A DNA stretch of 64,000 nucleotides from Curvibacter delicatus NBRC 14919 (lineage in GTDB: Bacteria; Pseudomonadota; Gammaproteobacteria; Burkholderiales; Burkholderiaceae_C): assembly GCF_001592265.1 (NCBI RefSeq), contig NZ_BCWP01000007.1:56987-120986 (forward strand), given 5' to 3'. This document shows, in pieces, positions 28,939 to 36,796 of this stretch. Each line of letters begins with the position of its first letter. Position 1 is the first letter of the stretch. Under the pieces are notes generated by a model. The model was not told where the DNA came from. It did not search any database and worked only from the letters and a program-made list of their open reading frames with translations. Both the position numbers and the translations under genes were made by a program.

Positions 28939-29918
28939 GGGCGTGGCGCCTGGCGGCTCTGGGCGGCCCGGGCCTGGCGGTAGATCTCGAACACCTCGGC
29001 CGATGTGTAGCGTGGTGTGTAGCCGAACACGGTTTTCAGGCGCGTGTTGAGCAGCACCGGCCGGTAGCGCAGGAAGTCCAGCTGCTCCGGCCCGTACTGG
29101 GTCAGGCCCAAGGGCTTGAGCAGGGCCAACGCGCCCTGCAGCAGCCAGGCTGGCAGCACCAGGCGGCGCTTGCCCAGGCGGGCCGCGATCTCGCGCAGGG
29201 TCAGGGCGCCATCACCTGCCACGTTGTAGATGCCGGCTGGGCCGTCGCCAATGGCGCGCAGGATGATGGCCACCACGTCCTGGTCCCAGATGAAGACAAA
29301 GGGGCTCTCGGAGCCGGCAATCGCCAGCAGGCGGGGCTTTTCGAACAGGTCGGTGATCTGGTTGCGCACGGTGGCGCCCAGGATGGTGCCGATGCGCAGC
29401 ACCACCTGCTCCAGTGTCGGATGGCGGGCGCGGTAGTCGGCCAGCATTTCCTCCACCAGCCGTTTGTGGTGTGCGTAGGCGAAGACTTCGTTGCCGCGCA
29501 GGGGCATGTCCTCGGTCAGCCAGGCCGGGTTGTCGGCGTGGTAGCCATAGGCGGCGCCGCTGGAGGAGACGATGATGCGCCGTACGCCGTGCTGAACGCA
29601 GGCCTGCAGCACATTGCGGGTGCCGTTCACGTCCACGTCGTATTCGAGTTCACGGTGGCTCTTGCGTCCGGGGGTGACGATGGCGGCCAGATGCACCACC
29701 GTATCAATGCGGTGACGGCTCATCAGCTCATGCAACGCCGGGGCACGGATGTCACCCATCTCGTACGTGACGCCGGGCAGCGCCTGTGCTGGCGCGCGCA
29801 GGTCGTGGGCCACCAGTACAGCAGGCCGCTGCGAGGCGGGCAACTGCGCCAGACGCTCCAGCACCTGGCGCCCCAGGTAGCCGCCGGCCCCGGTGACCAG
29901 GATGCGGTGCCCGCTCAT
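28935..29918 (-). CDS. NAD-dependent epimerase / 3-beta-HSD-like extended SDR
   Basis: A 327-residue extended SDR. The cofactor motif is TGAGGYLGRQVLERL. The catalytic serines lie in IIVSSSGAAYG, and Tyr and Lys in FAYAHHK (YxxxK). PFVFIWDQDVVAIILRAI and the C-terminal TRLKTVFGYTPRYTS are typical of the nucleotide-sugar epimerase / 3-beta-hydroxysteroid dehydrogenase-like branch. Its pairing with a second SDR and a symporter of the bile-acid family fits oxidation of a cyclic alcohol, but the substrate is not known. It overlaps both neighbours by four bases. Confidence 0.85.
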   Translation of the reverse strand: MSGHRILVTGAGGYLGRQVLERLAQLPASQRPAVLVAHDLRAPAQALPGVTYEMGDIRAPALHELMSRHRIDTVVHLAAIVTPGRKSHRELEYDVDVNGTRNVLQACVQHGVRRIIVSSSGAAYGYHADNPAWLTEDMPLRGNEVFAYAHHKRLVEEMLADYRARHPTLEQVVLRIGTILGATVRNQITDLFEKPRLLAIAGSESPFVFIWDQDVVAIILRAIGDGPAGIYNVAGDGALTLREIAARLGKRRLVLPAWLLQGALALLKPLGLTQYGPEQLDFLRYRPVLLNTRLKTVFGYTPRYTSAEVFEIYRQARAAQSRQAPRP

Positions 29919-30826
29919 GATGTGGCTCCGTCAGGCGCGCGGTTTTTCCAGAATGTGGCGAGTGTCATGCCGGCCACGATGTGCCAGATGCCCCACCAGG
30001 CGGTGACGATGGCCATGCCGCCGAGGCCATTGAAGAAGTTGAAGATCAGGATCAGGCCCAGCCCGGAATTCTGGATGCCCATCTCGAAGGTGATGGCACG
30101 ACGATCGCGCTCCGGCAGTCCTACCGCCGTTGCCAGGCTGTAGCCCGTCACCAGCGCCAGCAGGTTGTGGATGAACACCACCAGCAGCACGAACTGGATG
30201 TAGGCCAGGAAGTGCTTGAAGTTGGCCGCCAGCGCGCCGACGATGAAACCCACCAACACCAGCAGCGAGAGGATCTTCATCGGTTTCTGGATGCGTTGCG
30301 CGAAAGCCGGGTAGCGGCGCGCCACCCACATGCCCAACACCAGCGGCACGCCCAGCAGCAGCACGATGACTTCCAGCATTTCCCACGGGCTCATGGCCAC
30401 CTGCTTCATCAGACCGCTGGTGACGGGGCTGAGGTTGCCCCAGAACGCGAAGTTCAGCGGCGTCATGACCAGGGCCACCGCCGTGGACAAGGCGCTCACG
30501 CTGACCGAGAGCGCGGTGTTGCCCTTCGAGTAATGCACCAGGAAGTTGGAGATGTGGCCGGCCGGGCAGGACGAGACCAGGATCATGCCGAGTGCGATGC
30601 TGGGGAGGGGGTTGAGGAGCCAGACCAGCACATAGGTCATGGCCGGAAACAGGATGTGATGGCCGAACAGGCCCAGTGCCAGTGCCTTGGGTGTTTTCAG
30701 TGCGGCCTTGAAGTCGTCGACTTTCAGCTCCAGCGCCACGCCGAACATCACCAGCCCCAGCACGGTGTTCAGCAGGGTCAGGGTCTGCGGGTTGAAGCTC
30801 AGCTGCACCTGGTCAATGGGCGCCAT
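29915..30826 (-). CDS. Bile acid:sodium symporter (BASS) family transporter
   Basis: A 303-residue inner-membrane protein with about ten helices. Family marks are LVMFGVALELKVDDF near the N-terminus, LVSSCPAGHISNFLVHYSKG (the conserved crossover motif) and ITFEMGIQNSGLGLILI (the second crossover region, with the conserved Glu and Gln). BASS proteins import bile acids, pantoate, pyruvate or other organic anions with sodium. As first gene of a five-gene operon with two SDRs and a periplasmic haem protein, import of the catabolic substrate is a reasonable guess. GAGGAG precedes the ATG. Confidence 0.88.
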   Translation of the reverse strand: MAPIDQVQLSFNPQTLTLLNTVLGLVMFGVALELKVDDFKAALKTPKALALGLFGHHILFPAMTYVLVWLLNPLPSIALGMILVSSCPAGHISNFLVHYSKGNTALSVSVSALSTAVALVMTPLNFAFWGNLSPVTSGLMKQVAMSPWEMLEVIVLLLGVPLVLGMWVARRYPAFAQRIQKPMKILSLLVLVGFIVGALAANFKHFLAYIQFVLLVVFIHNLLALVTGYSLATAVGLPERDRRAITFEMGIQNSGLGLILIFNFFNGLGGMAIVTAWWGIWHIVAGMTLATFWKNRAPDGATS

Positions 30827-30934
30827 GATGTGTCTCCTCGTTTTGGTAGGCTCAAGGGCCCATCCGCGACGGCTGCCCCGATCTTTTTTTACGTGCCGAA
30901 ACTTTAGGGCAAACTCGCGCTGCCGTCCCGCACC

Positions 30935-30975
30935 ATTCGGGACAGGCAGCCATCAATTCGGGACAGGCAGCCATC
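30935..30975. promoter_or_regulatory. Tandem 20-base direct repeats upstream of the AraC-type gene
   Basis: ATTCGGGACAGGCAGCCATC occurs at 30935-30954 and again at 30956-30975, period 21 bases, ending 13 bases before the regulator's ATG. TCCCG just upstream (about 30926-30930) also mirrors CGGGA in the first unit. Two same-facing sites two helical turns apart are typical of AraC-family operators. It sits in the 162-base region between the regulator and the divergent operon. Confidence 0.55.
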
Positions 30976-30988
30976 GGCATCAACCGCC

Positions 30989-31990
30989 ATGCAAGACTCA
31001 TTCAGCGTTACGGCCCGGTTCACCCAGGCCATCGTCGAGGCCGCACAACGCCAGGGCGTCAGCCTGCCCGAGACCTTGCGCGAGTCCTTGACGCAGCACA
31101 GCCGGGTGCCGATGGCCCAGCAGGATGCGTTGTGGACCCTGTTCGCCGAGGCCGCCACCGACCCGCTGGCCGCGCTGCGCCTGGGCGGTGACTTGCAGGC
31201 GGGCCACCTGGACATCGTGGGCATGTTGCTGCTGAGCTGCGACACATTGGGTGACGGCCTGGAGGTGCTGACCGAGTACGCGCCGATCATTGGCGACAAC
31301 GCCCGTTTCGACATCGTGACGGATGCCCATGGCGTGGTGCTGCGCTACACGCCGGATTACGCGGTCTGCCGTGCGCAGCGGGTGGAGGCGGTGCTGGCTT
31401 GTGTGATCAGCCTGGCGCGCTGGATGACAAATGGCCGCTTCCGGCCCCGTGAGGTGTATTTCATGCATGCGCCCCGCGGCGATGTGGCTGCCTACGAGGC
31501 CTTGCTCGGTTGCCCGGTCTGTTTTGAGCAGACGGCCAATGGCGTGGGCATGGAGGCTAGTGCACTTGATTGCAGCCTGATCCAGGCCGGCATGCAGTTG
31601 CATGCCCATCTGCGGTCGATTGCCGACGACATGCTGGCCTCACTGCAGCAGGGCAGCGTCTCGGCGCGGGTGCAGCAACTGATCCGTGAGCACCCCCGCT
31701 GGGGCAAGGAGCGCATCGGCGAGCAACTGGGCATGAGCGGCCGGCACCTCAACCGCAAGCTGGCCGCCGAAGCCATTTCATTCAAAGGCTTGCGCGAAGC
31801 GCTTCTGCATGAGATGGCGGTGCAGGCGCTGCGCAGCGGGCAGTCTGCCGCGGCCGTGAGCGAGAAGCTGGGCTTTTCCGACGAGAACGCCTTTGTCCGG
31901 GCCTTCCGGCGTTGGCGCGGCCAGACACCGGCGCAGTTCGCACGCGCCAGTGCCTCGGCGGCAGACCCTGCCAGCAGCGCAGGCCGCTGA
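30989..31990 (+). CDS. AraC-family transcriptional regulator
   Basis: A 333-residue regulator with an N-terminal Arabinose_bd-type (PF12625-like) ligand domain, as in ArgR/OruR and many catabolic activators, and a C-terminal double helix-turn-helix. The DNA-binding part includes RIGEQLGMSGRHLNRKLAAE (first HTH) and AAVSEKLGFSDENAFVRAFR then RWRGQTPAQF (second HTH). It is divergent from the BASS operon and convergent, with abutting stops, with the DUF2783 gene, so it could control either or both units. Twin direct repeats lie directly upstream. Confidence 0.9.
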   Translation: MQDSFSVTARFTQAIVEAAQRQGVSLPETLRESLTQHSRVPMAQQDALWTLFAEAATDPLAALRLGGDLQAGHLDIVGMLLLSCDTLGDGLEVLTEYAPIIGDNARFDIVTDAHGVVLRYTPDYAVCRAQRVEAVLACVISLARWMTNGRFRPREVYFMHAPRGDVAAYEALLGCPVCFEQTANGVGMEASALDCSLIQAGMQLHAHLRSIADDMLASLQQGSVSARVQQLIREHPRWGKERIGEQLGMSGRHLNRKLAAEAISFKGLREALLHEMAVQALRSGQSAAAVSEKLGFSDENAFVRAFRRWRGQTPAQFARASASAADPASSAGR

Positions 31991-32179
31991 TCAGTCCGGC
32001 AGCTGCCGGGCGGCCTCGATGCAGGTCGCCAGCACCTCGCGGTTGCCGATCTGGTTGGCCAGCAGCAGGATCAGCCGGGCGTTCAGCAGCGCTGACTGTT
32101 CATGGCCCAGTCCGGTATGGGCGTCGAGCAATTGCTCGTAGAAAGTGTCGGCATCCTGGAAATGCAAGGTGGTCTTCAT
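31991..32179 (-). CDS. DUF2783-like small protein
   Basis: A 62-residue protein beginning MKTTLHFQDADTFYEQLLDA, then LGHEQSALLNARLILLLANQ and IGNREVLATCIEAAR. Small proteins of this type (which I recognise as DUF2783, moderately sure) often accompany an FAD-dependent monooxygenase, as here, where it starts 11 bases after the monooxygenase stop. No catalytic motif is visible; it may be an assembly or regulatory partner. Its stop abuts that of the convergent AraC gene with no spacer. Confidence 0.68.
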   Translation of the reverse strand: MKTTLHFQDADTFYEQLLDAHTGLGHEQSALLNARLILLLANQIGNREVLATCIEAARQLPD

Positions 32180-32189
32180 GGGATGCTCC

Positions 32190-33896
32190 TCAAGACTTCA
32201 GGCCAATGGCCTGTTCAATGGCCTGGATCAGGTCGGCGTCCACGCTCTCGCCGGTGGCGGCCAGATAACCGTCGGGCCGCACCAGTGCCCAGGCATGGCC
32301 GAACACATGGCAAGCGCCCTGCAGGTGACCTTGCGGGTCACGCACATGCTCGCGCGCCTGGGCGTGGCTGTCTGTGCCCATCACCTGCACGCAGCGCACC
32401 GGCGCCTGGCTGGCCAGCTGGCGCAGGCGCTGGCTGGCGGCGGCTGACATGTCGCCGAACACCAGCACCAGCAGATCGCCGTCGGCCCATTCGAGCAGGT
32501 CGTTCACCGTGCCGCGGCTGTTGTCCGCCCAGCGGAACCCCACGTTCTGCACCGACAGACCGCCGGTGCGGTCGCAGATGCGGGAGTGGGTGTAGCTGTT
32601 GGCCATGGCCATGCGGCCGGTGTTGATCAACGAGCGCGCGAACGGGTATTGGCGCGCCAGGCTGATGGCCGCACTGCGGAAGGTGCGCTCCATGCCGTCG
32701 GCCGGACGCAGGAAACGCGCTGTGCGGTTGGTCACCTGCACGTTCTGAGTGGCGGCCTCGTGTCGCTCATCGTGGTAGCTGTCCAGCAGGCTGGCCGGTG
32801 CGCGGCCCTTGAGCACGGCGGCTAGCTTCCAGGCCAGGTTGTCGGCATCGGCCACGCCGGTGTTGCCGCCACGGGCGCCGAAGGGGCTGACGATCTTGGC
32901 CGTATCGCCCATGAAGAACACGCTGCCGATACGCAAGCGGTCCAGGCACTGGCTGCGGTAGGCATAAGGGCCGACCCACACGATCTCGTAGTCGACATCG
33001 GGTCCGAATTGCTGGCGCAGGCGCTCGCGCACCACGTCCTCACGGCTCACGACTTCGGGGTCGGCATTGGGTTCCATCTGGTAGTCGATGCGCCAGACGT
33101 CGTCGGCCATCAGGTGCTGCCAGACGGCGCGGTTGCCATTGAAGGGCGCCTCGATCCAGGTGTGGCGCTCCTTGGGCGGATGGTTCTTGAAGCGCACGTC
33201 GGCAATGCACCAGCGGTCGTCGCCGCGGCGCGAGGTCATGGTAGCGCCGCACCAGCCGTGGAACGGCGTGTGCGAACCACTGGCGTCGATCACATGCACG
33301 GCTTCCAACTGGTAGCTGCCTGCCGGCGTTTCCACGGTGAGCGAGGCATAACCGTTGTGCTGTTTGAAACCGGTCACGCGCGACTTCCAGCGCATGTCCA
33401 CATGGCCCAGGCCGTAAATGCGCTCGACCAGATAACCCTCGATGTAGAACTGCTGGATGTTGATGAAGGGCGGCTGGGCCGACAGGCCGAAGTTGCTCTG
33501 CTCGCGCAGGTCGAAGGAGTAGACCTCGTCCTTGCCGGCGAAGGTGCGCCCCACGCTCCACTGGATGCCTTTGGCGGCGATGCGTTCGTACACACCCAGG
33601 CGCTGGAAGATCTCCAGGGACTTTTGCGTGTAGCAGATGCCGCGCGAGGCCGCGCCCTTCACGCCCACGGTGTTGTCTTCGTCGAGCAGCACCGCCGCAA
33701 TGCCCAGTTTGGCCAGGCAGCAGGCCATGGTCAGGCCGGTGATGCCAGCGCCGACGATCACCACCGGGTGACGCTGGGCCTTGCCGCTCTTGAGTTCAGG
33801 TGGCGCGACGAACGGGTATTCGGGCAGTTCGTAGCCCGACCCCTGCGTGAATTCGTAGCCATTGGTGTAGGCGGTTTCGCGGTAAGTCGTGTTCAT
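32190..33896 (-). CDS. FAD-dependent aromatic monooxygenase (MhpA/PheA-type)
   Basis: A 568-residue group A flavoprotein hydroxylase. The FAD dinucleotide motif is VVIVGAGITGLTMACCLAKL (about residues 45-64), the family DG-like region is HVIDASGSHTPFHGWCG, and the second FAD motif is VFFMGDTAKIVSPFGARGGN. A C-terminal thioredoxin-like domain lacking CxxC follows (from about 470), as in 3-(3-hydroxyphenyl)propionate and phenol hydroxylases. It would hydroxylate a phenolic substrate with NAD(P)H and O2. Its start overlaps the VOC stop (ATGA). The substrate is unknown. Confidence 0.87.
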   Translation of the reverse strand: MNTTYRETAYTNGYEFTQGSGYELPEYPFVAPPELKSGKAQRHPVVIVGAGITGLTMACCLAKLGIAAVLLDEDNTVGVKGAASRGICYTQKSLEIFQRLGVYERIAAKGIQWSVGRTFAGKDEVYSFDLREQSNFGLSAQPPFINIQQFYIEGYLVERIYGLGHVDMRWKSRVTGFKQHNGYASLTVETPAGSYQLEAVHVIDASGSHTPFHGWCGATMTSRRGDDRWCIADVRFKNHPPKERHTWIEAPFNGNRAVWQHLMADDVWRIDYQMEPNADPEVVSREDVVRERLRQQFGPDVDYEIVWVGPYAYRSQCLDRLRIGSVFFMGDTAKIVSPFGARGGNTGVADADNLAWKLAAVLKGRAPASLLDSYHDERHEAATQNVQVTNRTARFLRPADGMERTFRSAAISLARQYPFARSLINTGRMAMANSYTHSRICDRTGGLSVQNVGFRWADNSRGTVNDLLEWADGDLLVLVFGDMSAAASQRLRQLASQAPVRCVQVMGTDSHAQAREHVRDPQGHLQGACHVFGHAWALVRPDGYLAATGESVDADLIQAIEQAIGLKS

Positions 33897-34537
33897 GCTG
33901 CATGGCCTTTCTGCCCTTGGATGCGGGCGGCTACTTCGGGGCGGTCGTTCTGCTGTGGCTTGAGGGGCGCGGCCACCCTGCCGGCAGCACGGTCGCGGCG
34001 CCACTGTTCCTTGCTTGCCGTCCACTCGTTCAGGCGTGCGTGGGCGGTGGTGCTTTCCTTGAGCATCTGGAATTCGTCGGCCACCTGGGCCGAGAGTTCG
34101 AGCCGCACACCGTTGGGGTCGAAGAAATAGATGCTCTTGAAGATGTGGTGGTCGGTGACACCGATCACCTCGATGCCGTGCGACTGCAGGCGGGCTTTCA
34201 TGGCCTCCAGTTCCGGCAGCGAGTTGAGCCGGAAGGCAATGTGGTTCACCCACTGGGGGGTGTTGGCGCTGGGTGCTGCGGCCTGGTCATCGCCGAGGTC
34301 GAAGAAAGCGATGAAAGAGCCGTCCTGCAGACGGAAGAAGAAGTGCGTGTAGGGACAGTACTCGCCGGTGCTGGGCACGTAGTCGCTCTGGATGATGTGG
34401 TACAGCGGCAGGCCCAGGATGTCTTCGTAGAAGTGCCGCGTTTCTTCCGCATCGCGGGCGCGGTAGGCGTAGTGGTGCAGTTGCTGGATGGGGGCAGGCG
34501 GCGGGGCCGTGGAGCCCATTTCCCGGGGGCTTGTCAT
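33893..34537 (-). CDS. VOC family protein, extradiol-dioxygenase-like
   Basis: A 214-residue VOC protein. The fold starts at QLHHYAYRARDAEETRHFYE and ends at SIYFFDPNGVRLELSAQ. Candidate metal ligands are His in QLHHYA, His in VNHIAFRL and Glu in RLELS, the 2-His-1-Glu set of type I extradiol dioxygenases and glyoxalases. An extra charged tail of about 50 residues follows. Coupling to an FAD hydroxylase suggests ring hydroxylation followed by ring cleavage; this is inference. Start at 34537 because GGAGA lies upstream; ATG 34561 is also in frame. Confidence 0.83.
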   Translation of the reverse strand: MTSPREMGSTAPPPAPIQQLHHYAYRARDAEETRHFYEDILGLPLYHIIQSDYVPSTGEYCPYTHFFFRLQDGSFIAFFDLGDDQAAAPSANTPQWVNHIAFRLNSLPELEAMKARLQSHGIEVIGVTDHHIFKSIYFFDPNGVRLELSAQVADEFQMLKESTTAHARLNEWTASKEQWRRDRAAGRVAAPLKPQQNDRPEVAARIQGQKGHAA

Positions 34538-34643
34538 GCAGTCTCCTCTCAGGTGATTCATTCACCATTACGTAATTCGTTTACTTTATCGTAACTTTTA
34601 GTCGGACTTATTCGGGAAGACCAGCGGGCTGCGCGAGGTTTTT

Positions 34644-34660
34644 TTGAGAATGAATCTCAA
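34644..34660. promoter_or_regulatory. Fur-box-like palindrome
   Basis: TTGAGAATGAATCTCAA is near-palindromic. Its core TGAGAAT-G-AATCTCA differs by one base pair from a perfect 7-1-7 inverted repeat of Fur type. It lies 107 bases upstream of the VOC/FAD operon start and 147 upstream of the rubrerythrin ATG, so the regulated direction is open. Bases 34538-34806 hold no gene. Confidence 0.5.
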
Positions 34661-34806
34661 TAGCAAAAAATCATAGGCAGCGGTAATTCTTTGAATTGAA
34701 AGAGCCTATTAGACCGAGGGCCCGAATCGGAATAGTCTGTGCGAGTCTTTGACACAACTTGTTCAAGGCACGCGAGACAAATCTTCAACTTTTCAAGGAG
34801 ATATTC

Positions 34807-35229
34807 ATGCCGACACTCAAAGGTTCCAAGACGGAAGGGTGCCTCAAAGAAGCCTTCGCCGGCGAATCCCAGGCGAACCGCCGTTACCTGTATTTTGCGA
34901 ACAAGGCCGACGTTGAAGGCCAGAACGATGTGGCCGCGCTGTTCCGCTCCACCGCCGAAGGCGAAACCGGCCACGCCCACGGGCACCTGGAGTTTCTGGA
35001 GCAATCCGGCGACCCGGCCACCGGCCTGCCGATCGGCCCGACCCGCGACAACCTGAAGTCGGCCGTGGCGGGCGAGACCCACGAGTACACCGACATGTAC
35101 CCCGGCATGGCCAAGACCGCCCGCTCGGAAGGCTTCGATGAAATCGCCGACTGGTTCGAAACCCTGGCCAAGGCCGAGCGTTCGCATGCGAACCGCTACG
35201 CCAAGGCGCTCGCAGAACTCGTCGATTGA
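34807..35229 (+). CDS. Rubrerythrin-type di-iron protein without rubredoxin domain
   Basis: A 140-residue ferritin-like four-helix protein. Iron ligands are visible as Glu in [11 protein letters not shown], ExxH in [13 protein letters not shown], Glu in [13 protein letters not shown] and ExxH in [15 protein letters not shown]. The C-terminal rubredoxin CxxC pairs of classical rubrerythrin are absent, so this is the short erythrin form. It would reduce peroxide using an external electron donor; the adjacent Fe-S protein gene is a candidate partner. AAGGAG precedes the ATG. It is followed by a large palindrome and a terminator-like hairpin. Confidence 0.92.
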   Translation: MPTLKGSKTEGCLKEAFAGESQANRRYLYFANKADVEGQNDVAALFRSTAEGETGHAHGHLEFLEQSGDPATGLPIGPTRDNLKSAVAGETHEYTDMYPGMAKTARSEGFDEIADWFETLAKAERSHANRYAKALAELVD

Positions 35230-35243
35230 TTTTCGGCTACTGC

Positions 35244-35342
35244 GCGGCTGTGATCCGTCGTTGCGGGGCCTGTCGGGAAATCCTCACGTACCTTCAGGTA
35301 CGTTCCGGTTTCCCGCCACCCGCTTCTTTAGCTGACAGCCGC
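35244..35342. repeat. Long imperfect palindrome after the rubrerythrin gene
   Basis: Nested inverted segments share one centre: ACGTACC / GGTACGT (35286-35303, loop TTCA), CGGGAAA / TTTCCCG (35274-35280 and 35309-35315) and GCGGCTGTGA / TGACAGCCGC (35244-35253 and 35333-35342, one mismatch). It could fold into a hairpin of about 100 bases in RNA or extrude as a cruciform. The class resembles multicopy intergenic palindromes common in Proteobacteria. Confidence 0.65.
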
Positions 35343-35343
35343 T

Positions 35344-35370
35344 CGCTACGCCGCAAGGCGTAGCGGTTTT
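35344..35370 (+). terminator. Terminator-like hairpin between rubrerythrin and the Fe-S protein gene
   Basis: CGCTACGCC-GCAA-GGCGTAGCG is a perfect nine-pair stem with a stable tetraloop, followed by GTTTT. It should weaken read-through into the Fe-S gene, so the two units may be only partly co-transcribed. Confidence 0.65.
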
Positions 35371-35435
35371 ACAAAACAGCTTCGAGCAGGCGCTTTTTTG
35401 TAAATCCAAAACCATAACGAGACAAAGGACTGGCC

Positions 35436-36785
35436 ATGGCACGCGAAGGCAACCTGGAAGCCCCGACCCGACATCCGCTGGACTGGAAAAATCCCGACTT
35501 CTACGACGAGGCCTCCTGCTTCAAGGAACTGGAACGCATCTTCGATATCTGCCACGGTTGCCGCCGTTGCGTCAGCCTGTGCGGCGCCTTCCCCACGCTG
35601 TTCGACCTGGTGGACGAGAGTTCGACCATGGAAGTCGACGGGGTCGACAAGAAAGACTACTGGCAGGTGGTGAACCAGTGCTACATGTGCGACCTGTGCT
35701 ACATGACCAAGTGCCCGTACACCCCGCCGCACGAATGGAACCTGGACTTTCCGCACACCATGCTGCGCGCCAAGGCCATCAAGTTCAAAAAGGGTGAGGT
35801 CGGCATGGCCGAGCAATTCCTGGCCTCCACCGACGTGCATGGCCAGTTCGCCGGCATCCCGGTCGTGGTGCAGGTGGCCAATGCGGTCAACAAGACCCGG
35901 GCCATGCGCAGCGTGATGGAAAGCGTGGCCGGCGTGGACAAGGAGGCCTGGCTGCCTGCGCTGGCCACCCGAAAGTTCCGCTCCGGCCCGCCCAAGGCCC
36001 GGGCCACGGTGGTGAAGGACGGCGAGAAGACGCCGGGCAAGGTGGCGATCTTTGCCACCTGCTACGTCAACTACAACGAACCCGGCATCGGCCACGACCT
36101 GCTCAAGATCCTGGACCACAACGAGATCCCCTACGTGATCGTGGACAAGGAAAAATGCTGCGGCATGCCCAAGCTGGAATTGGGTGACCTCGATGCCGTG
36201 AATGCCAGCAAGGAGGCCAACATCCCGGTGCTGGCCCGCTATGCGAAAGAGGGCTACGCCATCCTGGCCGCTGTGCCGAGCTGCGCGCTGATGTTCAAGC
36301 AGGAAATCCCGCTGATGTACCCGGACGAGGCCGATGTGCAATTGGTCAAGGACGCGATGTGGGACCCGTTCGAATACCTGATGGCGCGCAAGCGCGACGG
36401 CCTGCTCAAGACCGAATTCAGCACGCCGCTGGGCAAGGTGAGTTACCAGATCCCCTGCCATGGCCGGGTGCAGAACATCGGCAAGAAGACCGAAGAGATG
36501 CTCAAGATGATCCCCGACACCACGATCAACACCATCGAACGTTGCTCGGGTCATGCCGGCACCTTCGGCGTCAAGAAGGCCTACCACCAGCAGGCCATGA
36601 AGATCGGCAAACCGGTGTTCAAAGCCATGGCCACCATGAAGGACGGCGCCAAGCCCGACTACATCAGCTCGGACTGCCCGCTCGGCGGCCACCACATCGC
36701 GCAGGGCTTTGAGGTCAACGGCCTCGGCGCGCCTGAACTACAACATCCGCTTAGCCTCGTGCGCAAGGCCTACGGCTTGAAATGA
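35436..36785 (+). CDS. Heterodisulfide-reductase-related (Fe-S)-binding CCG-domain protein
   Basis: A 449-residue cytoplasmic protein. Two [4Fe-4S] ferredoxin motifs are near the N-terminus: CHGCRRCVSLCGAFP and CYMCDLCYMTKCPY. Two CCG-type half domains follow, one with CCGMPKLELGDL and a second degenerate one around CSGHAGTFG; further Cys lie in FATCYVNYNEPG and SDCPLGGHHI. It resembles GlpC/HdrD-like subunits that pass electrons between a dehydrogenase and an acceptor. Together with rubrerythrin and the DUF3501 gene it forms a recurring three-gene set; a peroxide-reduction electron path is a fair hypothesis. ATGA overlap or near overlap couples it to the next gene. Confidence 0.88.
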   Translation: MAREGNLEAPTRHPLDWKNPDFYDEASCFKELERIFDICHGCRRCVSLCGAFPTLFDLVDESSTMEVDGVDKKDYWQVVNQCYMCDLCYMTKCPYTPPHEWNLDFPHTMLRAKAIKFKKGEVGMAEQFLASTDVHGQFAGIPVVVQVANAVNKTRAMRSVMESVAGVDKEAWLPALATRKFRSGPPKARATVVKDGEKTPGKVAIFATCYVNYNEPGIGHDLLKILDHNEIPYVIVDKEKCCGMPKLELGDLDAVNASKEANIPVLARYAKEGYAILAAVPSCALMFKQEIPLMYPDEADVQLVKDAMWDPFEYLMARKRDGLLKTEFSTPLGKVSYQIPCHGRVQNIGKKTEEMLKMIPDTTINTIERCSGHAGTFGVKKAYHQQAMKIGKPVFKAMATMKDGAKPDYISSDCPLGGHHIAQGFEVNGLGAPELQHPLSLVRKAYGLK

Positions 36786-36796
36786 GGAAGATGGAC

